From positions 39,218,815 through 39,282,814 of the forward strand of contig CM037794.1 of NCBI GenBank assembly GCA_021229015.1: 64,000 bases of DNA, written 5' to 3'. Source of the DNA: Solen grandis. Lineage: Eukaryota; Mollusca; Bivalvia; Adapedonta; Solenidae. Position 1 is the first letter of the stretch, and each line of letters begins with the position of its first letter. A program made the translations under genes and the position numbers. The notes below the pieces were generated by a model. That model was not told where the DNA came from and made no database searches. It was given only the letters and a program-made list of their open reading frames with translations. This document shows, piece after piece, positions 37,691 through 49,922 of the stretch.

Positions 37691-37893
37691 ACTAAATACC
37701 CCTCAAAATGATACACTTTTTATACTAATACAAGGAAAAATGAAGTCTATTCTATAACTTGTGATTCAAGTAGTTGTGTAGATTTCCTAAATCAATCTTT
37801 AATTTTTTTCATATAAATAATACACCCACTTTGCAAACAAAAATATTTCTTATTTTAACCCATATTATAACACATTTTTTTTACACCTCACAT
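37691..37893. repeat. Degenerate tandem array, continued
   Basis: Resumes with aaatacccctcaaaatgata and gtgtagatttcctaaatc. The distance between the flanking tgtgtagat landmarks (36335 and 37770), minus the 1261 bp foldback, is about 174 bp, one array period, which supports the element boundaries. Confidence 0.65.
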
Positions 37894-39175
37894 CAGGGGC
37901 GTAGCTAGGGCCAAATCCTTTGAGTACTCCCACATTAGAGTTTGTGGGGATAGTGTCAGGACTTGTACTCGCTCTTCCAAGGCTTTAAGTTTGATAACAT
38001 ATTTATGCTATTAAAATATTTCATTTCAATAAAAAGGATGTATAGGATTGCCTTTATCCGTACGTACGTCCGTCCCTTAACATTGTGGCACGCGTAACTC
38101 CGAAAGTAATTGCACTATTTGTACCACAGAATTGTAACTTCATGGGTATATTACTCTAGACATAAGCTTTTGCACCTAGGTATTTTCATCGAATCACCTT
38201 TGACGTTGACAGAGTTATAGACCTTTGTTTAAAAAATGGAATTTTAAGATTATGGCACGCATAGCTCAGAAAGTATGTGTTTGTTTTGATGGTTTAACGT
38301 CCCACCGACAGTACTTCAGTCCATTAAGCGACAATGTCTACTTGAGACAGATATAGTGCTGTCACACCTTCCTGACAGTGGGCCAACCAGTCCTGGAACT
38401 ACCCTTATATGCAAAGCGCCAAGCATGGGAGTTATACCAGTACCCTTTTTAAGAACTTTGGTATGTCGCGACCGGGAATCAAACCTACAACCTTCCGATT
38501 GTGGAAAGTATTTGTATTTCAGAAATAAAACTTCATCGATATATTATTAAGGAAATAAACTTGTCCACCTGGGTATTTTCATTTAGTCACCAATGACATT
38601 GAAATCGTTATGGTCCTTTGTTTTGGAAAACATGGAATTGAGAGTTTGTGAAACGTGTAATTCCAAAAGTATTTGTACAACAGATATGAAGCTTTATGCC
38701 GGATAAATTATTTTTATTCAATCTTAATTGACATTGACAAAGTTATGGGCTTTTGATTTGGAAAAAAAAAGTTTGTGTTGGTCTGAGAGTATTTGTGTCA
38801 CAATTTGAAATATCATGGATATATTAGGCCCTTGGGTGCGAAGTATTTAAGTACCTTGGTAGTTGTTATTGGTATCTGTTTTGTTAAAAAAAAGAATTAT
38901 TAATGCCCCTGCCTATTAAAGGGGAAGAGAACATCATGATTTGTCTTTGACAGTCCATCTTGCTTTTTCCACGAAAAATGTGTTTCCTGGCCTCCAAGGC
39001 TTACTACTGTACAAAAGAGTTTTGGTACACGGAAAAACTCTTGCGTACATACACCAGCTCAATTTTTGGGGGATTATTTGCAAAAGTGGGGAAAAGTTAT
39101 TCAAGGGCTATTAACATTTTTGTCAAAATCACATGGTTTCAACCGCGTATTCGCGTATAAGCCGCTACGCCCCTG
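37894..39175. mobile_element. hAT-like non-autonomous element, 1.28 kb
   Basis: Starts CAGGGGCGTAGCTAGG at 37894 and ends with the complement of CAGGGGCGTAGCGGC at 39175, a 12 bp perfect inverted end. CAGGGGCGTAGC is a familiar hAT superfamily terminus. The interior has degenerate repeats of the 'cgtacgtccgtccc ... gacattgacaaagttatgg' style and a nested SINE (38282-38503), but no transposase. The flanking 8 bp (cctcacat and cacaaagc) do not match, so the expected hAT target duplication is not demonstrated. Confidence 0.7.
38282..38503 (-). mobile_element. tRNA-derived SINE, family 1, with target duplication
   Basis: Flanked by gaaagtatgtgt (38270-38281) and gaaagtatttgt (38504-38515), a 12 bp target duplication with one mismatch. 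On the minus strand the head has a B-box-like ggtttgattcccggtcgcga and the tail reads tgtcggtgggacgttaaacc followed by an A-rich atcaaaacaaa. It lies inside the hAT-like element and interrupts one of its internal repeats, so it is the younger insertion. Confidence 0.85.
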
Positions 39176-39474
39176 CACAAAGCTATACACATCTTCAAGA
39201 TAATAAAAGGGAAATACTGTTATAATGCTGTTAGAACGTATCCGCCTTTACACATGACAACCATAAAATAGGAAAGAAACTATGAGAGACATGGGAAACA
39301 CAAATTTAAGAGTGCGTTACTTAGTCTGTGAATTTGAGTTAAGTAGACTCTAGCTGAGCGTGTTAATTTGAAACCCATAATGAACATCTTACGAGAGTTT
39401 AGCAATAATCAAACTTACATAAATAGTCTACACATATCTACTTAATAAAAAAATTTAACACATACATGAGTATT

Positions 39475-39660
39475 TACAGGGTAGTTCCAGGATGTTTCGT
39501 TCGGTGCAGGTTAATGTGACCCGGGGGTCGTATCATGCCACAATACGGCGGGGTACTGAATTGTGACAGCACAATATTTGTCTCAAGTAGACATATTTTC
39601 CAAACAACAAATGTACTGTCGGTGGTAAATTAAACCAAACCAACAACAACTCTTAAAATA
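39475..39660 (+). repeat. tRNA-derived SINE, family 1, 5'-truncated copy
   Basis: Shares gggtagttccaggatg, cgtatcatgccacaatac, tttgtctcaagtagacatat and the gtactgtcggtggtaaatta tail with the other family 1 copies, ending in an A-rich aaccaaaccaacaacaa. The tRNA-like head is missing. Confidence 0.75.
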
Positions 39661-40795
39661 TGAAATTGCGCCGGATGCATGTATAGTTCCTAATTTAATA
39701 TACTAGGGTAACCAACACTTAAGATATAAGAAAGGGATACATGGTCATATTGGTAATTAAAGTTTTAATAGAAAGAAGGAGTATTAAACAATATTAACAC
39801 AGGCTTCAGCAAAGCTAATTGTTTATTCGAAAGTATACGGCTGCGTTCAAACTATGATAAAACAGGTCACCGATGACAGTGATCAAATTTTTCTTTCTTT
39901 TTGAGTCGCAGCACGGTCTTATCTCAGACAGAGCCATAATCGACTTCTGTGTGACTAATGCCTAACAGAGTCCTACGGAAGGAAAAAGTATGACAATGTG
40001 TGACTAAGGCTTTAATAAGAAATATTCTTATCATAAGACTTATTTATATCTCATTGGGGTTATTTGGAGATGAGGCACGTGTAGTTGTTCCAAATTGTAG
40101 ATACATGATAATATATAACAATCAGTTAAATTATTTTGCCATCGGGCAAGCCAGTCCTGGAAATACACTTATACGTTACAGGTTTCGACGATGTGTTCTA
40201 ATTATAAACTTACAGTTGAAATACAGGTAAAACATAGTTGATTTAAGATTTAAAACTCTTTAACATATCAAGTTCAAAGTAATTAACGGAATGGCAAATA
40301 TAAAATTTGCTTTTTTATTCTATTTTATCTTATTTATGATGATGATGATTTCTCTATTTTTGGAACAGGAACCTTTTTTTCAGAAATTCTTAATGTATGC
40401 ACTTATTTTTATTAACAATCTCTGCAAATGGCTGTGTCTTCTTGTAGGTGACAGCAAACGCGATTTTTTGCTCTGACGCATTTAAAAACTGAATAATTAT
40501 TTTTGAATATTTTAAAGCAGAATCATTATAATACATTTTGACAATAACGTGAAACACAAAAAGGGAAATGATGATACTTGAAAACGCGTTTCATAGTATG
40601 GGAAATGAATGATACTTGTAAACGCGTCTCATATTTTAAATATAAATAGACATTTATATAAAACTGTCCAATGGTTGACGTATAGGTCATTTACATTCCA
40701 AATCAGCGAATATGCATAAAACCTAGTGCATTTTATACTGTACTGAGTTATAAATTTCATTGATGAAGCCTACAATATATCCTAGTGGACATACG
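39661..40795. other. Intergenic with a SINE fragment
   Basis: At about 40138-40190 'gccatcgggcaagccagtcc ... tggaaatacacttatac' is a short piece of the SINE family 1 body. The phrase 'gaaaacgcgtttcatagt' and a variant recur near 40580 and 40618. No gene is supported. Confidence 0.45.
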
Positions 40796-41335
40796 CACAA
40801 AATAAAATTTCACACACAACACACACGCACACACTTGGGTTAAGAGGAATGCTTCTGTGAAGTTTTATTGAGATCAATCCGTAAATGTCCTACTTATTGA
40901 GCGGACACGAATAAATAGCCTTTAAATATCAAAGAAAATTTTCTAACCACTCCAGTGACCTTGACCTTTAAAGACGCGTGTGGTTCATGCACACAACACA
41001 TATTTGTGTTATGACAAACACTTTTGTAAAGTTTAATAAAAATCTAACCAATAATATGGAAGTTTAGAGCGGACACGAAGATTTAGCCTATGAGCACCAA
41101 ACACATTCTTACAACTCCAGTGACCTCGACCTTTCAAGGGTGGACATGGTTGATGCGGGCGAAAAACTCATATGTTATGGGGAAATACTTCTGTGAAGTT
41201 TTATTAAAATCCATCCATAAATGTCCAAGTTATGGGGGCGACACGAAGGGGTAGGGGCGGACGGAATGACGACGAACGACGTGCGCAAACCTATAGTCCC
41301 CAAAACTTTTTCACCGGTAGGGCTAAAATGATGCC
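40796..41335. repeat. Degenerate tandem repeat, about 180 bp period
   Basis: Three units share gcttctgtgaagttttatt, 'aaatccatccataaatgtcc', 'agcggacacgaa' and 'ccagtgaccttgaccttt'. It ends ggcggacggaatgacgacg, the typical close of this bivalve-type repeat. Confidence 0.7.
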
Positions 41336-42779
41336 GCCGTTATATAGGGGAATTAATGTGCATGGTGCAGCTCAGCTGGCAAGTTGAACACATTTTCCCA
41401 AATTTGTACACTAATACACAACGGCCAACGAATATTTAACCGGACGCCGTGATCAATCAGAAAACAAGTACTTTTTTTAAAGTATCACTGTAGAAATTGT
41501 TATTGATAACACATGTATATAACGTTCCCGTTCCTTTTTTAGCACAAAAGGCGAAATGTCCAGCTGATAGAAAAAGGAAAAAGTGAGTACAACATGATAA
41601 TTACAAGAACATTGATTAGTTTGATACTTAACAAAATAGTGGGGCGAACATTCGGATTACTTTCTTTATATAAAATTGGGATCAAATATGTATATAAGTT
41701 AAGAGGCAAAACAATCGGATTACTCGGTTTATAAAAATTGTGAGGTGGGCGGGAAAATTCGGATAACTCAGATATTTACGTTTCCTACTTTCGCGCCCTT
41801 ATTACCAATCATTCATATATAAGGGAAACAACCCAATTGTGATATCGATATGATTTTTTTTTATGTTTATATAGTATAATAGGGGTCAAGGATATCCGGA
41901 AGTAGGTTTTTATTGTGGGCACTCACACGTCACGTGATTTATATAACCCTACTTAAAGGGTCTTACATTTACATATATCACCTAAATGACTACATATATA
42001 TATATATATAACTTTCTTTGTTATCCATTTTTGCCACAATTAAATAAGTAACAGATTATATCAAATTTGTAATTACGCATTTAAGTAGATGCTGACCTTA
42101 ATACATGGAGCGTTTCGTGTGCAAAATGTAGTCGTGTCGTGTGCAAATCATCAAGTGACATTGCTGGTGAGCGTAGTTTCCGAATCATACTGTACTCTAA
42201 TGTTGAAGTGGTGAGGTTTTTAAAGTGGCTTGTAGTGACAAAGTGACAAGTAAGTCTAGTTTTATGTAGATGTTATGTTTGCTGGTGATTTTGGCTTTGC
42301 CTTTTCCACATACCATACATGCATTTTGCAAAAAAAAAAAAGCGCGGCAAACTGTTCCATGCGTTTATTTAAAAAAAAAAAGAAAAAAAAAGCTGATATA
42401 TGTGGTTTCGAATATCTTGCTTCCGTTTGTTATTCATATTTTGTGAACTCATTCATGGGCCCCTGAGTGTAAGTATAATATAAAACGAATAAACATCCAC
42501 ATTTAAAGACATGTTAAATACATATGTATCCATTTAGATTACGGCTATGTCCACTTAGTAATATGTTAAATATGTTTAAACCAAAGCCTCGAACTCCTTC
42601 TTTATTTGAGATTTAAAATTTAGAGTTCTTTCATAGCGCAATATAGTATAGTAACATGAAGGATGTAATGATTTACTCGTCTTATATCAGGGTATGATAT
42701 TATGGTAACTGAATAAAATGTCATCTCTAATGAAACACATACGTGAAAAAAGACGTTTTACTGTTAAAGAAACTATTTT
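41336..42779. other. Intergenic, nothing firm
   Basis: Contains (TA)n near 41994-42010. A sentence-like stretch at 42100-42260 ends in a splice-donor-like acaagtaagtc, but there is no ORF or acceptor to support an exon. Confidence 0.4.
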
Positions 42780-45700
42780 TTTTCTGCCGGGTTTGCTTGC
42801 ATCAAATTTGCAAATCTAGAGAAAAAAAATTCAGATTGGAACTAAGTGTAGCAATTTTTTAAAATTGTACAGGGCTTAAGAACGGGAAACCCACGTTTAG
42901 TTATTTCACTTTTTTAATTTCTTTACATTTTTACCAAAAACTTTTACCCTAACATGAATTTTCAAGAAAAAACGTTTTTAAATCCCCCGCCCCGGCCCCC
43001 CCTTTAATACCAAGTGCCCGCAATAGGAGAAGGGTTTTTATGATGATTCAAGTAATGCTACAAATTCGCGGGTTAAAAAATGATGTTCGTTTTTTGGTGA
43101 ATGATATTAAATGTTATTTTTTTTAAATTTTTGAAGTTTTTTCTTTTTTTTTAATATATTTTAGTGAAAAGAACAATAAAATAATTAAAATTGTATGTTG
43201 TGATTTTGTAAAACATTGAAAAAAAGAATCGTTAAAATCTTGGGGATGTTTATATTAAAACAAATTATATTAGAAAAATTTAAAGAAAATATTGGGATAG
43301 TAAATAAAAGCGGAAAAAGGAATTTCCCTGAAAAAAAAAAAAAAAAAAAAAAACAACAAACAACAAAAAAAAAAAAAAAAAAAAAAAATGTATTAAAACT
43401 TTATTTTTGACCCTAATTATTTTTTGACCTTTAAGTTGAAAAATTATATTCATTTACCTAAAAAGGGGTTTTTAAAAAAAAGGGGAAGACTGTAATAAAA
43501 AAAACCCTTAAATATAGTTTTTAACCCAACTTTAAATTTGGCTGTCAAACTGCAAAAAAATAGAAAATAGTTAAAATTGTATGTCTAAAAAAATAATTGA
43601 TGTGAGGAGGCGGGCATACCAAAAAGCAGCAAAAAATTTGAAAAATTTTTAGAAAATGTTCTGTTAAAAAAAAACAAATATCTGTCCCTAACGGAAAGTT
43701 TTTTAAACTTCGGAGATGTGTTTCAGGAATATGAGCTTTTTTGATATAGCATTAATGGTGGGATGGCGTGTTTTTAGGGCTGAAAAAACCCAAATTTTTT
43801 TGTGTCTAATTAAAATCAAAATTTTTCACTAATTGTCAAAATATTTGGGGAAAGTGTCTATTTGTTAGGTTCAAAATTGCAAAAATGCAAATAAAAAATG
43901 GTTTTAATTTTAATTGGTGGAACTTTAATTTCACACACTGATTTGATGATTTGTAGTTATTTAAAATTTTTTAAATGAATTTTCCCAGGTGATTATATTG
44001 TTGCATAAATTTTAAAAAAAATATTCAAAAAAGGAAAGGGTAAATCTAATGGAAGGTTATTGTTGATTTGTGCAAACAAAAGGGATGGCCTAAAAAATGG
44101 AAGATTTGGGTTGGATAATAAGTAGGAAGTTATAGTATTTGGGCACAAAGGATCAATTTTGTTGATCACCCGTCAAAAATTTTCTAAATTATTGTTATTT
44201 AAAGTCTGGTCCTTTTATATAGACTTTAATTTTTTTTCTAATACCTATAGAACCCATTCAAAAATTTGAACAAATGGAAAAAAATTTCTATAAATATATG
44301 GAAAGTTTTAAAAAAAAAAACAAAAAAAAAAAAAAACAATAAGAACCCTTTTAACGGATGAAATAAGAAAAAATTTGGTGTAACATGGAATGTGAACGTT
44401 TGATTCAAAACCGAATTTTATATGTATGATAACTTTTTTAGGTAAAGAGAGGGATATCCCCCTTTTTTTAAAGTAAAAAAGGAACATAACTGTAATAAAA
44501 ATTTCTAAATACAAATCAAAGGATAAAATAAAAGTGACAAAAAACGTAAAGAATTGTATGGGCTTTTAAACGTATGAAGAATAATAATGAGGAAAATGGA
44601 ATTTATGGATTAACTGATAGAATATCAAAAATGTGTTCGTAAAACCATATTTGCATTGACAAAAAAAAAATTGAAAAAAAAAATATCACCCCAAAATTTT
44701 AAAAAAAAAAGCCTATGTAATTTTCTTAAAGGGATGGGAATAAAAAAACCAAAATACAAATGAAAGATTTGAAATTTTTTTCTGGGATTAAAGGGTGATC
44801 AATTTTTTTAACACCTGATTTAGGAGTACTAATTTAAGGAGTTGAAACAAGCTCTTTGCATAGTTTGGGAGTTAAATTTTCAAATTAACATAGAAGTAAA
44901 TCATGCAATAAAACAGGACCAAAAAAACCGGAAGCCGAAACTACCAAAATTAAAATTTTTTAAATGGCAGAGATAATTTTATCTTTTTTAAAATTATTGA
45001 TAAGATTTGATCTTTTATTTTCCAGATTTTGTCGAAAGGGAAAATTTTACCCTTACCAAGAAGGAAATTAAAGTTTAAATTTCGAGGGATAATTTTTTAA
45101 GATTTGGGGAAAAATGTTTCAGAGTTTTGAAAAACAGATTATGTAATTTGGGGAGAATTAAAAGGAGTGTATATTTAGGCCCCGTGGGTTTTGATAAAAA
45201 TGGGAAGTGATAACTTTTTGCTTTACATGGTGTATTTAACAAAGTTAAATAAAAAACAGTTGTATTGTGCTTTTTGATTTTTGCAAAGCCTTTTTGGGTA
45301 GTATCACGCAGAATCTTTTGATGTAAATTTTTTTAAATTGGGGATTAGAGGGAATGTTAAATTAATAAAACAATAAAAAGAGAAATCCAGGTTAAAATAG
45401 AAAGAATTAATACAGTATTGATTTTACTAGGCTCAGAAGGATGATTTTTGCCTTTTTTCTTGCCATGTATGTTAATGTATTGAAAATATGCTAATGGAAA
45501 AAAAGTTCTTGTGGAAATGATTATACATTTTTAAATTGTTCCTCTTTATATGGTATATGTGATTTTTGCAAACAGTTTAAAATTCAAAAGGGCCCCTGAA
45601 TATAATTGAAAAAAATGTAAATATTGGAAATACAAGAAAAACCAAAATTGTTTTTTTGAAAAGGGGAGATTTTTCAAATAGTATTTCTTTCTTTTGAGGA

Positions 45701-46790
45701 AGAAGGGAAAAATTTTAAACAAATTTTTATTGGGATAGTGTTAATAGGAGGTTTTTAGAAGCACAAAACACTTTACCCGGAAATCAGAAAGTTATTTTTA
45801 AACTTTAAGTACTTTAAAAAAAAGAAACTTTCCCTTAAAAATTAAATTTGAATTATTTGACTTCTGTATTTTTTTTAAATTTTGGATAAACTTGGGGCTT
45901 ATTTGGGTGCGTGGAAAAAGAATTAAGTTTTGTAAAAAAATATGTGTTTAAAAAAAAAACAAAAATGACTTTTTTATGGTGAGAGGAGAAACCTTACAAA
46001 AAAAAATTAATAAATTCAAAAAGGTAAAAATATAAGTGCTTATTCTAAAAAATTATCGAATAAATTACAATGTCTTTAATTTGATTTAAGAAAAATTTTC
46101 TCTAAGAAAAGGTTTAATTAAAGAAACTTGCTTTTCACAATTTGGGTTTTGGAGAATCATGGGATCCTCAATCAGTGAGAAACAAAAAAATTTTTCTTTT
46201 ATTGGTGAACAAAGAAATTTTGATAATTTTCAAAAATTTAATGATTATTTAAAATTCGAAGAGCTTTATTTTATGAAATTTGTTAACTTTTTGTTCCAAA
46301 CCCAAATTTTGACTCATTACCCGCAATAAAAAAAATTAATTTAACAGTCTTGAGTATTCTATAGGCTACATATTGAAATGGAGATGGAAAAAATCTATTG
46401 TACAGGGTTTTGAACGCAAAAGCAGTTTTTTAAAATTTTTGAAGATGAAAACTTTTGTTTTAGAATGCAAAAAGTGTGAAAATAAAGAAAAGAGTTTTTA
46501 AACACCCTTTTATTATCTAAACCCCAAAAATGTTCAAAGTCACAAAATTAATAATGAGTACTAAAAGGAACCTATAAGAAAATAGTTTATTCTGACAAAA
46601 AACTTTTTGAATTGAGAAAAAAATTATATCCATGAAAACAGTGTTTTTAAAAAAATATATGTGTTTTATATTAAATATATATAATATAATATAATTTAAT
46701 TTCATATCTGCTTTTGAGTTACCTAAGTATGGAAATTTCTATAATAAAAATGGGTTTTAAATCTACATGCATTTATTATTTGTAAATTTG
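42780..46790. other. Low-quality AT-rich sequence beside gap 2, no genes
   Basis: Homopolymer-dense sequence (A runs over 20 at 43330-43390) with only low-complexity Lys/Phe ORFs. Texture changes gradually from clean DNA near 42.7 kb and worsens up to the N gap, as at 2.6-10.9 kb. Nothing else can be supported. Confidence 0.6.
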
Positions 46791-46890
46791 NNNNNNNNNN
46801 NNNNNNNNNNNNNNNNNNNNNNNNNNNNNNNNNNNNNNNNNNNNNNNNNNNNNNNNNNNNNNNNNNNNNNNNNNNNNNNNNNNNNNNNNN
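46791..46890. other. Scaffold gap (100 N)
   Basis: Exactly 100 N, a placeholder of unknown true size. Confidence 0.99.
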
Positions 46891-46899
46891 ACTGTTTAC

Positions 46900-46995
46900 G
46901 CCTCAGCATCTTTATTTCCAAAGCAGTATATTAAGCATGTTTGGCATTGAAGGCTATTTATCTTAGGTGAGCCATTTAGGGCCATCATGGCCCTC
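46900..46995 (-). repeat. Head of the 'acaagaggcccatgatgg' repeat, cut by gap 2
   Basis: On the minus strand it reads aacaagagggccatgatggc followed by ctaaatggctcacctaagat, matching the start of the longer copy at 54526. It runs toward the gap, so most of the copy is not in the assembly. Confidence 0.75.
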
Positions 46996-47759
46996 TTGTT
47001 TAATTTTTAAGATCGTTCATGAATATTTTAATTAGTTTTCTGTTAGAAATTATGTTTTTAGCTCAACAATTTAAGGAATAATGAGAGCTTTTACAGTTAT
47101 CGTAGCATTTGTGTAAGATTGGCAGCTGGTTAGGTAAATTAGCACAACCTACAAATGAAGCTTAAATATTTGCAAATATAACTGGTTTTGGATATGAACT
47201 TTATGTCAACCCTGCAGTCCATAATATCAAGTCATACATCTCTGCATTGCATTTTGTCAGAGTGATGACCCCTTTTTGTTTTGGCCGCCAAGGTTAGGCA
47301 ATTTTGATCGATATAAAAAAGAAAGCTCATAAATATATATGTCTGCAACTCGGTCCTTTATTCAGTATTTAGGATATTCTAACATGTCACACAACTTTGA
47401 AATGTATTTTGCATGAGTAAAAGCCCTTTTTAAAATCAGCATAATAAACTTCAAGCATTCTGCTTGTCTTAAGAACGGCTTGTCTTAATTATTGTGTTCA
47501 TTGAATTTGTTCTTGTTGAATTGTTGTTTTTTTTTCTAATTAGAAGTTTGAGTGTTCAATATTTTTATTTTACATCCATATTTTTCATCAATATGACATG
47601 TCAGGGAAATGTATTTTTATTTTTCATTTTATTTTTAAGCATTTTTATTGTGATAGAAATACTAACCCTACCCATGTTCTTATTGCAAGAATCTTGGTTC
47701 CTTCAATTACCACCTATATTGGTTAATCCTTAACCTCATATAGACACTATAGTTAAACT
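46996..47759. other. Intergenic, nothing recognised
   Basis: No supported ORF or repeat structure. Confidence 0.5.
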
Positions 47760-48295
47760 TTTTAGAATTTTATGGTAAAAAAACTCCTTTCCAAACGACT
47801 GAGGAGCAGCAAACACCCGATTTGCCAGCAAGTTGATGGCAAGTTTTTATGATGGCTTTTTGTTTGTTGTCTGTCATCAACGATTTCTTTAAAAACAACA
47901 TCTCAGGAAGTATTACACAATATGAAATATTTAAGGAAGGATCTATAGGACAGCCTATTATATGTTTCTTAAATAAACTTGGTCCATAAAGAACTATTGT
48001 TGCCGTTGCTACAGACAAAAACTGTAGATGAAAACTTAGAAAATCTTCTCCTCTAAACTGTTGAAAAGCTTTAAAAAAGATTTGGTGTAGTTATTCCTTG
48101 GATGACCTTTACCAAAGTTGCTAAAATTAAATTTATCTGTCAAAAAGATGACCACCAGGGCGGGTCTATTTGCCTAATATGTATGTGGAGAAAACATCAA
48201 CCATCTCTTATAATGCTCTTTACAGCTTTGGTTACAAGTACTCTGGTGAGCGATCCAGATCCACCATGGTCCTTATTGGTGAATGTTCGAAATAA
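47760..48295 (-). repeat. Diverged copy of the 'acaagaggcccatgatgg' repeat
   Basis: On the minus strand, blocks match the 54.5 kb copy in order: aggaccatggtggatctgga, tcgctcaccagagtac, ttttagcaactttggtaaag, 'gtagcaacggcaacaatagttc', 'atggaccaagtttatttaag' and 'cctgagatgttgtttttaaag'. Divergence is high, so this is an old copy. A short minus ORF inside it is not considered a gene. Confidence 0.7.
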
Positions 48296-49500
48296 TTCTT
48301 CCTGTTTTGCCATCAGGGATTGTTTTAGTGAACTTATTCACTTTTGACTTTATTTTATTTTGTTCTTATATATTAATAAATATATATATAATGATTTTTC
48401 ACTGTATGAGAGATACATATTTTTGTGATTTTTAATTATTTGCAATAAACAATTCTTAAAATCAGATTGTCCGTTGCTTTTCTAGTATACTTGTACTTCA
48501 AGTATACTCCCTTGGAAACTAACATGGCTAATATATGTCTGGAAAGCTGATTTATTTCGATATGGCCTGAAATCAAACACGAGACGCACTGGTGGGACGC
48601 CTTCACTACTAAGACACCCTTCAGCATGCGACTAGAGCAAAGTCTAACTCAAATTTATATAAGTCATGGGTCACGTGCATATATCACGGATCTAGTTTAA
48701 AATACATGCCGCAACATAGAATAAAGAATATTTGAAGTATATGTGTAAATGCTAATGGACAAAAGTCTTTTCCGGTCAACAAAAACTACAATATATTAAA
48801 TGTTTTTATCTCATACTCAAAAATTTGGTATCGATAGAAAGAGAGCAGTATAAGCCTTCAATGAAATATCTCAGTTGGATTGGAAGCAGCTTTAAAAATT
48901 GATTCTTATTTTAATTTCTCCCTTTATTAAATTAGCCAGTACTGCCGGTAGAGCAATTTGTTGAAAATTGGCAATGAAGATTTTCAATGCACAAATGAAC
49001 CAAATCGAACACGGGAACTACATTACATGACGTGGAAAAATAGAGCATCAATTACGTAATGCCATTGCTCAGGAATAGGGGCAACCAGCTAGATTTCTGA
49101 ACAGACTTAAAGCGTCAATGCGAAAAAAGGTACACTGAGCTCATTCGGGTTAATGGGGATCATACACATAATGGAAAGGCCGTTTAAGTAAAGACACAAT
49201 CACAATCATAAATCCTCAATGTCGATTTCCAACACGTTACACATATCAAGTAAGTTTACTAATAATATATAACGTGTATGTATATTTTAATATACATGTA
49301 GATATAAATACCGCAGGTATTCCACGCATATTATTTTCTCGCGCTAATGGAGTACCGTAGCATTCTCTACTACAAAAGTGATACTGGACACATATACTTA
49401 TACGTCAACAGCAAATACATGTAGTTATTCTGGCTGCAAAGTACAGCTTTACTGGTCATACAGGATTATTAGTATCTCAACAATATATGACACACAAGAC
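48296..49500. other. Intergenic with a possible SINE head
   Basis: At about 48555-48625 the minus strand has an A-box-like ttagtagtgaaggcgtccc and a B-box-like gtttgatttcaggcc, a degraded tRNA-like SINE head. Nothing else is supported. Confidence 0.4.
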
Positions 49501-49850
49501 AATCAATAAAAGCACACAGCAATAACGGTCACACGGGCTCAATAATCAGTAGCACATAACAATTTCGGCCAAACAGGCTCATTAACATTAATAACAGCAA
49601 TGTCGGCTACATAGTCTCATAAAAATAGCACACAGCAGAATCGGTAACACAGGCTCTTAAACAATAACTAACAGCAGAATCGGTCACACGGGAAGAAAAG
49701 CAGTATCGGCAACACAGGCTCATCAACAATAGCATGCAGATGAATCGGTCACACAGGAAAAAAGCAGTATCGGCCACACAGACTCAGCAACAATAGCATA
49801 CAGTGGAGTCGGCTACACAGGCTAATTAATCAATAGAACACAGTTATAAG
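49501..49850. repeat. Minisatellite, about 40-50 bp period
   Basis: Seven or more imperfect units of the form 'acacagcagaatcggtcacacaggctcattaacaatag', varying by small indels. Confidence 0.8.
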
Positions 49851-49922
49851 CCCCCGACTTGTCAATTCTCATGGAGAGGTTAAGTTTATAGTTAAAAACA
49901 AGAATATGACGTAACGACACTG

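Noticed and set aside
42100..42260. Spliced host exon ending in a gtaagt donor
   Set aside because: A lone donor-like hexamer without an ORF or a matching acceptor is expected by chance.
43216..43410. Lys-rich ORF
   Set aside because: It is a translation of poly-A runs in low-quality sequence.
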